From Antitrichia curtipendula (lineage: Eukaryota > Streptophyta > Bryopsida > Hypnales > Leucodontaceae): DNA of 64,000 bases. Positions 49,701-60,926 of this stretch are shown here, piece by piece; positions within the stretch are counted from its first letter, which is position 1; each line of letters starts with the position of its first letter. The stretch spans positions 38,933,567 to 38,997,566 of the forward strand of contig OX579636.1 in NCBI GenBank assembly GCA_951230915.1, given 5' to 3'. Position numbers and translations under genes: made by a program. The notes under the pieces were generated by a model, which saw only the letters and a list, made by a program, of their open reading frames with translations, ran no database searches and was not told the origin of the DNA.

Positions 49701-49722
49701 GCACCAGCGTGCTCCTCGACAT
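43718..49722 (-). CDS. CMT: Chromomethylase, DNA (cytosine-5)-methyltransferase
   Basis: Plant-specific nuclear enzyme that methylates cytosine, mainly CHG context in CMT3-type members, guided by H3K9 methylation. I joined 22 GT-AG exons in phase: 49722-49300, 49195-49164, 49052-48950, 48819-48715, 48593-48474, 48353-48245, 48128-47923, 47753-47688, 47451-47131, 46953-46895, 46736-46670, 46498-46256, 46043-45957, 45673-45605, 45458-45369, 45246-45159, 45008-44890, 44741-44637, 44507-44464, 44354-44285, 44113-44010, 43874-43718; 928 residues. Order: short basic N-terminus with NLS-like [16 protein letters not shown] domain (about 160-297); motif [13 protein letters not shown] (341-352); chromodomain (435-515) with cage residues Tyr436, Trp498, Tyr501; GGPPCQG with catalytic Cys549; ENV (591-593); C-terminal [11 protein letters not shown] and VGNAVAVPV. 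All catalytic motifs are intact, so it is probably functional. The ATG at 49722 is the first in frame. The short N-terminus favours CMT3-like over CMT2-like. Confidence 0.95.
45009..45158 (-). other. Phase-neutral, stop-free intron 16 of the chromomethylase
   Basis: This intron is 150 nt, a multiple of three, with no stop in the coding frame: the frame runs unbroken from 45255 through both flanking exons to 44809. Retention would insert 50 residues, including a Cys-rich hydrophobic stretch, between FLRLPKK and [10 protein letters not shown]. Family comparison supports splicing it out. Confidence 0.8.
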
Positions 49723-50700
49723 CGTGCTCGCCAACTACTTCACCACAACCACGCCACTCCAACGTCAACTAATAAACCATAAAAAACGCCAACTCTGCCC
49801 AAAAGAACCACTTCACTCAACCGTCCACAAATAAACCGGGAAAAACATCAACCACAAAGAACATCAACCAAGCCACTGACGCATTAACCTATAAACAATG
49901 AAAACGCCACATACAGTGTCCGAATAATGCCAATCAAAACAATACCAATAAAATCAGAAGAAACACCAACAGCCAAGAGACGACGAGAGCGCCACGAGTC
50001 ACAACAAGCATAACGGAAAACGGCAAAATCAATGATCCAAATACGCAACATTCCCAAGATCCGGTAACAACTTCGGGACCAACAACAAACTCCACAACTG
50101 ATTCACTAATTCCAACGCTCACTCGACGACATTGCAATTGCGAGCAATCAGGGAGACAATGAAGACTCACACTCTCCAGAAACTTCTCAAAACTCTTCAA
50201 AACCCTTCAAAAACTCTTCAAAAAAGGGTGCAAACTCCAACAACGAAGTCACGGCCTCTCCCACACTTGCACTCATGCGAAGTTCATAACCAAAACTGAA
50301 TGAAATCGGACCAAATGAAAAAACAGGAACGTCTACTCACCGAGCTTGAAGAGAAGGAACAGAAGAGAAACCGGGACGAGCAGCAAAAGCCCGCGAGAGG
50401 CACGATTTGAAAACGAGCAAGTGCTGCTGCTGCGAAGAAAGCCCAAATAAGAAACCTGGCGAGGCGGGAGTAAATACTAGGCGTTGGAGGGGCTATGGCG
50501 GGAGAAAGGGACGACATTCTCGGGGGCACACACTTCGGGCAGCATTTCGGGCAGCATTTCGGGCAGCACGGGCAGTTTGGGAAGAAAAATTGGGGCTGGA
50601 GAGTGGCCCTTCCTCCAAGTGAAGGACGTGAGTCATTGAGTGTCCTTTTGGCATGTAAGTTCTTCACATTGGAATTGTGGGAAATGTCGTTTTCTATGGT
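49723..50700 (-). promoter_or_regulatory. Chromomethylase 5'UTR/promoter region
   Basis: Upstream of the start codon. A strong donor, CTCG then GTGAGTAG, lies at 50341/50340 on the minus strand, and an acceptor-like GAAGTAG occurs a few bases before the ATG, so a 5'UTR intron of about 600 bp is plausible, with a first noncoding exon near 50341-50480. The 127-codon Cys/Pro-rich minus frame at 50284-50667 overlaps the repeat at 50534 and is not treated as a gene. Confidence 0.45.
50534..50569. repeat. 12-bp tandem repeat upstream of the chromomethylase
   Basis: Three tandem copies of TTCGGGCAGCAT (last copy ends C), followed by a partial CGGGCAG. They lie about 810 bp upstream of the start codon, near the likely transcription start. 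Confidence 0.85.
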
Positions 50701-50789
50701 GGCTTTTCATTAGTACTAATATTAAGTTTTCGTTAGTATGGAGTGGATGGTGATTTTAATAGCATCAATATTAGTGTGTGAACTTTTAA

Positions 50790-51350
50790 TCCCTAAAGTC
50801 CCATTGGTCCTACGGGGGCCAAAATGCGACTTCAGGTAGGCTCATACAATCTCAATATTCATCATAATTTACTAAAATTTTGTGCAAAGCTAGAAAAATA
50901 CACAAGCTTCTTGGGAATATAAGTTTTATTTCAATCAGTGCCCCCAAACAAAAGTTATTGCACAAAAAGCCAAAAATGGAGGTCAGCAGGCAACCAGAAA
51001 AAAAAATCACAAAAAGTCAAAATATTTATTTTTTTTTAAAATTTCTTAACACATTATATCTTTGTCTAGATGTAAAACTTTGAATCATTCAATTTGGACT
51101 AATAATGAGAAAGTTGTGGACAATCTTGTTTTTCGGGCAATCTAAGGACATTCTTGAGAAAAAAAACTTTTTGTCCAACTTTGAATGCTAATATCTTCCA
51201 ATCCTTATGGTCAAATTTGATGAAATTTTTACCACATGATCTCAGACAAGTAAAGTACAAGATTCTACAATTAGACTCTTAAGAAAATTTTTCTACTTTC
51301 TTGGGTGAATGCAACAAAAATGGCAGTTTTGAGTGATCATCAAATACCTA
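50790..51350 (+). repeat. Dispersed noncoding module (plus copy)
   Basis: Shares ordered landmarks with 5420-6560: a GGGGGCCAAAATG to GTAGGCTCATACAATCTCAAT block, TTTTATTTCAATCAGTGCCC, AAAAGTTATTGCAC, a TGAATCATTCAATTTGGAC block, GATGAAATTTTTACCACATG and AAAAATGGCAGTTTTGAG. No coding capacity. Confidence 0.65.
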
Positions 51351-51479
51351 TAATATAGTTAAATTATAATCATTCAAAGGTTTCTATAATATAGACACTT
51401 ATAACATAGGGGTATAGTCTTTTAGGTTCATGGGCTCACATAATTGCAACCCTCTTTTTTGGTAGCTTTTGCCCAAAAT

Positions 51480-52010
51480 GTAAAATAACAAATTCAATTC
51501 TATACCTTGTATTGTATTAGCTAGGTTTTGCATGTAAATTTTTTGCAATTAAATTGGGTGAAAGGTTGTTTCTATAATCATTTTTTATTGATAAGGATTT
51601 GTTGGTGAATTAAATAGCTTTACAAGAAATGCAAAGTAACATCTTCAATTTTAAAGCCTTGTGTTGTATTGGATTGTGCATATGAAATCTCACATGAAAA
51701 TTGTGTGAAAGTTTGTTCCTAAAATCACTTTCCATTAGTACATAATGTTACTTTCATGAGTATGGATTGGACGGTGACTTGGCTTCTACCAAAAATAGGA
51801 AATAGCATTTTCATTTTCAAGCCTTGTGTTGTGTTAGGTTTTATTGAATTCTCATATTAAAGTTTATTTGTATGGAAGGTTGGCTTCGAAATCACTTTTT
51901 ATAAGTATAGATAGGATAGTAAATCCCTTTTTATGAAAAAATGAAATAATAATTTCACTTCTAAGCCTTGTATAGTATTGGATTTTGTAGAATCTTAGTA
52001 ATAAAACAAA
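51480..52010. repeat. Diverged tandem repeat, about 155-bp period
   Basis: Four units are marked by AAGCCTTGTGTTGTATTGGA-like phrases near 51503, 51655, 51815 and 51964, each followed by a TTTTGNAGAATCTNA-like and a GGTTGNTTCTAAAATCACTTT-like block. A related ATTAGTACTAATATTA to GTATGGAGTGGATGGTGA block at 50711-50753 indicates the array once extended nearer the chromomethylase. Confidence 0.7.
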
Positions 52011-52739
52011 GTTGAAGAAGTGGCAATTATGTAGTTGAACTTGAAAAAATCATTCTAATATTTTTGTGAAAAGAAATTATAGATCAAGTGTAGCACTTAC
52101 TAGCTATGCTTCTACAGCATAGCTAATAGAACTACACACAACACATACCTCATTCACAAGATCATGACAAGAAGACAAAAATTCTTCTTCTTCTCCTTCG
52201 AGATCTTGATCAATGGCTTAACCTTTTTAATGTAATCTTTTCAACTTCCAAGTTGGTTGACCATCAATAACTCAACCCCACATAACAACTTCATCTTCTT
52301 TAATTTACAATGTTGATTTGAAATCTATGTCTCTTCAATTTTTGAATTTGATCGTTTTTATGGCAATGAAACTTCCAACTAAAGATGCGTAAATGCCAAC
52401 ACTAATATAAAATGATGCCGTATGAACTTCAACAAGGGCATAAAATAATATAGATCAAACTATTTACAAGTTAATAAATAGCTAAGGTTACAACCACTAC
52501 AATCTTATGATAAAGGCTTACTTGTGAGTATACATATTGGGACCTACAAGATAGTGAGTTGCATTTTTTGTAAGTTGAAAAGGATGGTAGACTCTAATAT
52601 ACGGTTTGCAAGTTGAAACAAAGATGAAAATATTAGGGGTCAAGATGTGATTTTTGATGAATTGGTAAAATAAAAATTTATATAAACAAAAATTAAAAAT
52701 TTCACATTAGAAATTATAAAATGCAAACATATAATTTTT
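52011..52739. other. AT-rich intergenic DNA
   Basis: No gene or element recognised. Confidence 0.4.
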
Positions 52740-53660
52740 ACAATATTTTCCATGTGAGTTTTGATTTAGCCCCTACACGACCAAGGCCATTTTTTTGTCA
52801 AAAATCACTCAAAATTGCTTTTTTTGTTGCATTTAGCTAAGAAAGAAAATTTAGAATTTAGACACAGGGGCTTTTACTTTACTTTTCTGAGATAATGTGG
52901 TAAAATTTTCATGGAGTTTGATTGTATTTAGTGGAAAATATTAGCATTCAAAATTGGAAAACCAAATTTTTTTGAACAGTAGCTTGCAATTATAGATGAC
53001 TTTGGCTGCCATTTTGGAATTTTTTTGCACTATAGACTTTGAATCTAAAATTTTTTGAGTTGAAAAATTGAGTTGAAACTTTGGAATTTTTTTTAAAAAA
53101 AAACATAAAAAACTTGATTTTCATTCTTTAAAAAATTGTTAAATAGAAGTAGGTCCAAGATTGAAAGAAAAACTAAATCATTAATAGCTCTAAGATGGGA
53201 TTGGAATACAATAACCCCATCGGTGAGATTGTTCTAGCAAGCAAATTCCAACTTTTCAATATTTTTTTTTTTTTAATTGTGAAAATTGCATTCAGAAATG
53301 AATCCTATAAGTTATTTTTTCAAGAAGATGCTTAGATTGCTTGAAACAAGATTGTCCATAACTTTTGCACCAATAATCCAAATAGAATGAATCAAAGCTT
53401 CACATGTAGACAAAAACATGATCTATAAAATTTTCAAAAAGTTCAAGTTTTTGTGGATTTATTTAACTATGTTTAGGACGGCATAACTTTTGGTCATGGG
53501 CACCAATTGAAATAAAAATTATATTCCCACAAAGCTTAAAAGTTTTCCTATTTTATGAGAAAGTTTCACAAATTTTTGCTAAAAATTTAGATCATAAGAA
53601 CTTGCCCAAAATCCATTTTGTCCCTTGACGGGACAATGGTCCTTCAGAGGTTAAAGTCTT
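52740..53660 (-). repeat. Dispersed noncoding module (inverted copy)
   Basis: Carries the same landmarks in reverse-complement order: AAAATCACTCAAAATTGC (52799), TGTGGTAAAATTTTCAT (52897), AAGATTGTCCATAACTTTTG (53346), GGGCACCAATTGAAATAAAA (53499) and a CATTTTGTCCCTTGACGGG block (53612). With the plus copy at 50790 it forms a large, interrupted inverted pair about 2 kb apart. Confidence 0.65.
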
Positions 53661-53789
53661 CAAATATTTGTGAAGTTTTTGATAAAATATAGATACCATT
53701 TAGTAAATTAACTTTATCAAATTGACATCAAAGATGCGATATCAAGCATGATGATATGAGCTTAATATCTATAGGAAAGGCGCTTTTTA

Positions 53790-54034
53790 CACTACTATAC
53801 TAATAATTAATGATATTTAGTATTATGTTACATTTAGTATTACTCACTCTAATCCTCATTTAGTTGATAAATAGAGTTCAAGTTGACATTCCATTTTGGT
53901 GATATTACCAATAGAATTTTTTTTTTAATTTAGTGCTCCATATGTCAACAAGAATAGTACTAAAAGTTACAATTTGACAAATAGTGTTCAATTGTAATTA
54001 GTATTGCAAATACTAATTAGTAGTGGTAGTAGTG
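53790..54034. mobile_element. Fold-back element with CACTACTA-type ends
   Basis: 245 bp whose ends read CACTACTATACTAATAATTA and, on the minus strand, CACTACTACCACTACTAATT. Inner segments are also partly complementary (GAGTTCAAGTTGACATT with its relative near 53960). The ends suggest a CACTA-type MITE, but the flanks TTA and TAG do not form a duplication, so the assignment is provisional. Confidence 0.5.
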
Positions 54035-57000
54035 TAGTCTCAAGTGTAGTGAATACAACTTTAATATCTTAAAATTCACTTTCATCATTAAGACTTAATG
54101 GATTTGGACATAACTATGAAGTGTACTAGTACATGACTTCTTCAACTTTTGTGAAGATTGCATCAAATGGATACGATGTTAGCCTTTAATTTTAAAATCC
54201 ATCGATGTAATCAATTGTGACAAAGTCTTTATAGGCCTTTATCAAATCAATTTAGAAGCACATAATTTTTAAAATTCCATAAAAATATGGCTCTTTTTTT
54301 ATTGTTATGATAGGATGAAACTATGAAGTGATCAATATGGTATAATATGAACATAAATTTTATTGTATTTGTATGTTCAAAATTCTAAAATTTTCATAAT
54401 TTGTGAATTGTTTAACAAAAAATACACTTAATTGTGAATTGTGAATTTGGTTGATTATTATATTATTTGTAATGTATAATATACATCTAAAGACTCCATG
54501 AGCATTTTGTACCAAATAACTTCCATGCACATTCAAATATGTCCATCATCACTTTTAGAATGTTTCTAATAGGACAAAAAATGACTTTGAACATTGTGAA
54601 TGCTACTTAATATAAGTAGAAGCAACCAATAAAGGATAAAAATGTATTAATTTTTAATTTTAGTTATAGAAATATTTTGTGAATTTGCAATCTATAAACC
54701 TTGACTACTTATAATTATTTTTAATTTGTAGACTTAATAAGTAAGTACATATGTTTAAACAACTAGCCACCTAGTAGGTTATAGCTGAAAGAATTCATGA
54801 AAGGGAGGAAATTCAAAACAACTATGAAAAATTTGAAATCTGATTTTATCACCTCAAGGAAATGTTGCATACTTCATTTATCCCCCCCCCCCATGGCCAC
54901 TCTATTTTTTTAATAAATAGACCTTGTACAAGCATAAAAACCAAAACCCAAACTAATTTTAAGCTAGCGGAGTTCAACACTTGAAAATATTCGAATTTGA
55001 AAATCTTTATAGATCTAGTTCAAAAACAATTTATAGGCAAAATTCAAATTAATACTATTTAACTAGAGAAAAACACTTGTTTAAATCCAATATTACTGTG
55101 TCAGTTCAATTATAAATTGCCATTTATTGTTTGGTAGCTAAAATTTTAAAACTTTTAGGAATAAAAAAGGTGGGTAAGAAAATCATTTGAAATAATGTCT
55201 TTGAATAGTTTGAGCATATTTTGTAATGAATCTATACATATTGTAGTACTTATTGTCTTTTGAAAATATCCATGTGGACATTTATGATTATCAAATAAGA
55301 CAAAAAGCATCCCCCTATCCATTGCTTCTCTTAAAGTTGAATAGAACCCCTGCATAAAATCATTTATAATGTTGGCACCAAATTTTCTTTTTGAAAAAAA
55401 AAATCCATCCTTTTTTTAATTCTATAGAGCAACATTAGAAGCTCTTTGTACTCACAAAAGGATTGTAGATTTTTCTTTTTAGTTTACTTACCAATTTACC
55501 TTACCATTAGAAGAAGGTACTTGCCAATATTGTTTATAGTGCACAATTAAATATTTTCATTAGTCACCAAGCAACAAGTTATTATAGTATTGTTACGCAT
55601 TGATAAAAAAAATTTCATCTCCTTTTTAAATTGTTTCAAACAAATATGTGAATCTTTTAGGATTGCTTTATTACCTTATATAGAATACTTTGCAATAAAA
55701 AGACGATGAAAATAATTAAATGAATTTATGACTTTACAAATTTTTTATGAACAAATGTAGTCTAAATAATTCTATCATATTTGAATTTTAAAATTAAAGT
55801 ATGTAGTTTGATGGATTTTCTTAGACAATTTCATAAATGCAAGTAATTGTTTGAATATCATCTTTCACACTTTTAAAGCTTTTTAATATTACATTTTATG
55901 AAAACAATTTGTTATGTAATGTTTAAACAATGCTCTATGATAGTTGATTAATTGCATCTATAATCGTGTCTTGATTCTAAAATCAACCTTAGCCTAAAGT
56001 CTAGTCAAGGTTTATATATTTTCAACAATTGAGAATTCATATTTTAGTGTACATAGTCTCTAAAATGTAGAAGAATCTAAATACCCTTTTTGACTTCCAA
56101 CGAAAGTTAACCTAACAATACCTTTGAAAGTTTGACTAAAAAATATCATGTTAAATTCCTTAATTGGTTGATTTTAGATGTTAATCACCTTAGTAAGTGT
56201 GTGGAGTGATTTTTTGTTAGATTTATTTTTAATATTTTTTTTTACAAAATTTATTGGAATAAGAAAGGATGTGGTAAAAGGAAGTAATTGTGTTCTAACT
56301 TTTTTTAAGTTATAGGTGGTGATCGTCAAAGCTAAATTGTGGAGTTGGTTCAAGTAGACTCAATTCCAAAAATCTCTTTATCCTTGAAAAAAACATGAAC
56401 CTATTGTTGACTATGGTTGAGTGATAAAATTTGGAAAACTGAGTTTATATTTGGAATTAAAGACTTTGAATAAATTAGACAAGGATACAAAAATATGAAA
56501 TTAACCACTCTACAATAGGGACAAGTTTTTATATTTACTAGGCCTAATGGAAAATTTGGAACTTTGCACTTACAATCCAACAAGACCAAATGTGGTCTAG
56601 CCCTAGCTTGTAGTGATGAATAATAGATTTGGATGTATGACACTAGTCAAAGCAATGTCATTACAAAATCTATGCTACAAATAATGATGTCTTTGAATGA
56701 TCTATTATTTATTTTATTACTATCATTGTCATATTTAGTAACAATGTCACTATTGCAAATGTCATCACTTTGAATCTAGTTGGTAGAATTATGCCTTAAA
56801 CAAATTTGATTTGAAATTTTTTTGTCATAAAAAATGCAATAAAGAGCACAAAAGGTAAGTTGGCAATAGTGATGTGGAATGTGCAATGAAAAGGTGCCAA
56901 AAGCATCATAACATTAATGACTTTGAACATTATAAGATATTGTGTATAAATTGGCATAGATTTTTAATGATTGGATAAAGATTAAACCTAAATGTGAATG

Positions 57001-58041
57001 GAAATTGAAACCCTAGTCAAACTCTTAAACTCAAATTGAACATTATTTTTTTTCCATGCAAATTTTCTTAAAGATTTTTTTCCCCAAAACTTTTGCATTT
57101 ATTTTCTGAATTATTATCCAGTGGCATAATCCTATGGATACAATATTCATAATTTGCACAAATTTCAGACTTTTAACTGGATATGGTAAAACTATAAAGA
57201 AATAATTTGGATTTTTAGAATTTTATTACAATCCATGGTTTCTTTGGAATTGCATGACTCAATGAAACTTTTTCAAGAAAGTATTCAAACTTAGTCATAG
57301 TTTCTTGGAGTAGTTATTCTCCATGAAAACAACCCAAGAAAGTTTTTGAAAAAATCCATAGTTTCTTGGCATTCTTTGATTCATAACTATGAAGTCATCA
57401 CTACAAAGTTATGTTAGCTCCTTTGATTAAAATCCATGAATCTTCTTGACATTTGTAGATCCAAAATTGTGAAATTATTTGGGATCCTATTATTCAAAAC
57501 CATAGAGTTTTGGAGGGATTCACTAACCCTTAAAGGACAATACAAGCCCCTTGAGCATTTTGAAAGTCAAAACTTGAATTTTCACATAGTTCTTGATTTT
57601 TAATGGTTTTAAGATTCACTCAAAAAATGTAGCTACAATAATCTACTCTTCATTCTATATGATTTTTTTCTTAAATTGTTAAAATTGTAATTTTGTGACA
57701 CTTTCAAGATAGCATCTTGAAAGCCCAAACTACATTACTTTTGAACTTTTTCTATCAAATATCTCTTTATATAATCTCAAAGAGTATATCAATTACACCA
57801 TGATGTTTGTCACTGTAATTTACATTTAAAAAAACAAATCTCATACTAATTTAAGCATTTTTGCAAAAACTATGATTTTTATATAGATTTTTTTTTAAAC
57901 CATACAAAATTCAATTTGATGTTTTTAATTATGAAACAAGATGTGTGGGCCCTAGAGAATCACCTACAAAAACATACACTGAAGAGAATTGGATCATCAC
58001 ATATCTATTATTAATTGCTTCAATTTTCAACCAAATATTTG
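54035..58041. other. AT-rich intergenic DNA
   Basis: About 4 kb of very AT-rich sequence with frequent homopolymers, including a C10 run near 54882. Small open frames (55155-55355, 56401-56643, both minus) lack domains. No gene recognised. Confidence 0.5.
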
Positions 58042-60361
58042 TTATTTCTCTTGCATGGTCTTCATGCAAAATTGGAGAAGGATGTCACATTTGATGGATG
58101 AACAAAAATAGATGATTTGTCTGTCGTGCTTCCATTCAAGATTGCCTTTCTTGCAATAAAACAAAAATATCACTACCAATTGTGTTGAAAAATGTCCACA
58201 GTAGGTACTTTGCAAGCGTAGATGGTAAAGAATACATATGTTCAACGATATATATGGTCTGAAGCCCTAAACCTATTGAAGGTTTTGAATACAACACCAT
58301 CTCCCAAGGTTGCGTTATTTTTTTCATTTGCGTCTTTGCTTTCACACATTGCTATTTCTAAATGACGTGTTTGCAAAAATCCTTCAAAATCAGTACCATG
58401 AAATTTTGTTGAGAATAGTAAGCAGTTCCATTTCCAAGTTCTTGTCTCCCTATTGCCAAGTTTTGTTTCCATGGAGCAAGGTTGTTGCATTGTTATGTGG
58501 CAGTAACAACATCTTGTACTTGCGGGAAGATCGGGAGGTCTTGTTCTACGCTTGCCATATTTGTGACCACCAGATGAGAGTTTTATAGTATAAAATTTTG
58601 ACATTTTTTTAGGGTTTTGGAATGGTGGGAAATTGGGGTTTGAACGAGGGTTTGCTAATGGTCGAGTAGGAGATTACGGACAATGATTGCATGCACTTAA
58701 ATCATGGGAAAAATGGTAAGGTTTTGAACACTTGATAGCAATGGAATTAGTTTATGTGTGTTGATCACGGTATGTGGTTTGAAAATATTCAAAGCCTTCA
58801 CAAAGCCCAAGAAATCAATTGCTATAGTGCAAGGGCTACATTGATGTTGAGTTCATGTCTTGGAGGATATGATTGTTGATTGCGTAATTGGAGCTTTTTT
58901 CAAAGTAATTAGAATTTAATAGAAAAAAATTTGTAGGGTGTCAGCCATTAGGCTTTTGGCTTTCATATGTGCTTAAGGTCCCTTTCAAGTTGGAGCTGTC
59001 AAGTTTTATGACATTTGAGTGTACGTTGTGTATTTTTTTTTAGGAACAAGAAGCTGGATAGTGCATCTGGAATCATGCTGACCAGTTGCAACTAATATTG
59101 CTCATGCAATGCTTGTTTTCAAGGTCTTCAAGGATTATGTGAAGAAGATTTATGGATTTTGTTTTCATTCCAATCACTTTTATACACTAATCAATTACGC
59201 TGCAATTTGAATACAAAATTCAACAATAATAGGTTCTAAGTTCTAACAATGATTTTGGCATCTCCTTGTACCTTGTCTACCAAATTGATGATGTCGTCAT
59301 TAATTGCACACTAAAGCTTGGAGCTTTCCTTCATAAAGTTTCCAATTCTAAAACATTGAAGTCGACATTCAGATTACGTCCAGATCCTTTAAAATTTAGA
59401 CCAACTCAAATTAACGATAATATGTGGACACAATTTAAGAACATTTCTCCGACGTTCCTTTGACAAAGAAGACAGCTAGAGAAGAAGAGATGGAAATCGC
59501 ATCTAGAGAAATAAGGACATTCCCCAACAACATTGATGTTCCCAATGTAGGGAGCATCATCTTTCTTAGACATGGCCCTTAATAAAGAGATTAAGTTTAA
59601 GACATATGCTACATGTAAAAATATCAAATTTTTGAAATCTATGTTTTCATGTAGAAATCTAATGAAGTTTGACCAAGCCCAAACATGAAATGTCCTTTAA
59701 TGTAGAAATCTAATGAAGTTTGACCAAGCCCGGACATGAAATGTCCTGTTAAGGGTTAAAAGTGTATGAACATATGAGTAGAATAACATACATTAATCCC
59801 AAATAACCATGAATTCTTGAAAACTTTACAGAAAACTTTATTGAATGGTGGTGTGATGACATGGAGGAGTTTCTTCCGGACAAAAAAAAATCCTAAATTA
59901 TTGTCGCATTTGCACTCCATTTGGTCGATCAACATGTAGTTTCAAAGTTCATGTTTCAAATTATTCCATCCTACTAAAGTTAACTCAATGCAACATCAGG
60001 GTTGAAAAGGAAAATTGTTTATCCCTGCCAAAAATGGGAGCACCTAGTGTGCTGCTGATAAACTAGTTTGTATCCATATATGGTTCCCCTTGGGAATTAC
60101 AAGTGCCAGTACAGTACAGTACAGTACAATGAATTCAATGGACCTGGGTGCCTGCACGAGTATTTTAACTTGTTGACTAATACACTCATCCAAATTGGTG
60201 AAGAAGCAATCAGGCCTACACTTGCTTATTCCAATACTATCAGCTTTCCAACCTCCAGACCATCATTGAAAGCTCTCTGAGTTATGCAAAACTCCACGAG
60301 CTGCAACCAATAAGAAAGGAAAACTTTTAGAAGGAAATCAATAGCAATTAGATGTTCCACA
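58042..60361. other. Intergenic DNA with weakly coding-like patch
   Basis: The 120-codon minus frame at 58242-58604 is Lys/Arg/Thr-rich with no recognised domain and overlaps frames on the other strand; I do not call it a gene. A two-copy 51-bp tandem duplication lies at 59649-59750, and an ACAGT run at 60107-60127. The rest shows nothing supportable. Confidence 0.45.
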
Positions 60362-60603
60362 CAATATAAGAAACTAGTGTTTTCCAATGTGTAATCAGAC
60401 AGATTTTGTTGGACATCCAATGTACCAACCCATGTTTTCATGTCAACAGTGACATCCAATACAACATCCAATACAACATCCAATACAACATCCAATACAA
60501 CATGGAGATGTTACATTGGACGTCATTGTGGACATAAAAACACAGGTTGTTACATTGGATGTCCAACAAAATCCGTCTGCTTAGACATGGGTGTCTTATA
60601 GTG
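60362..60603. mobile_element. 242-bp CACTA-like fold-back with internal 12-bp repeats
   Basis: Ends read CAATATAAGA at left and CACTATAAGA (minus strand) at right, flanked by the 3-bp duplication ACA (60359-60361 and 60604-60606). Long inverted arms share GATTTTGTTGGACATCCAAT and its complement (60401-60420 and 60555-60574). At the centre lie four exact tandem copies of ACATCCAATACA (60452-60499). Noncoding. It lies 324 bp downstream of the THADA stop codon. Confidence 0.8.
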
Positions 60604-60926
60604 ACATGATAGTAACTCAGATAAGCCTTACGGTAGTGGATACTTAAACTGCTAGGGAATCTCACTTCGAAATTGCGTCAGAAATTCATTCATGGTGATA
60701 AAGATAAGATCTCAACAAATTTCTACACCGATCTCCCCCAAATCACTCGTGTATTAAAATGCTGGAAAAAGACACAAATAGCATCCTTTATCTTAGTGCA
60801 AAAGAGGTGAATCGAGACTTACATCGTTACAACCGAAGCCGTTCAATAGACATGCTCCAAAAGCTGAAGATCGGACTAAACGTCCGACTTAGTAATAGAG
60901 CTCTCTTGGATCAACCGTCAGGAACT
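60604..60926 (-). other. Probable THADA 3'UTR/downstream sequence
   Basis: Mixed-composition stretch directly after the THADA stop codon. It probably includes the 3'UTR; no unambiguous poly(A) signal was assigned. Confidence 0.4.

Noticed and set aside
50284..50667. 127-codon minus-strand Cys/Pro-rich open frame upstream of the chromomethylase
   Set aside because: The CCPKCCPKCCPKC text is the translation of the 12-bp repeat; the region is better explained as 5'UTR/promoter with a consensus donor at 50340.
58242..58604. 120-codon minus-strand open frame
   Set aside because: Basic, low-information sequence overlapping a similar-length frame on the other strand; no recognised domain or flanking exons.
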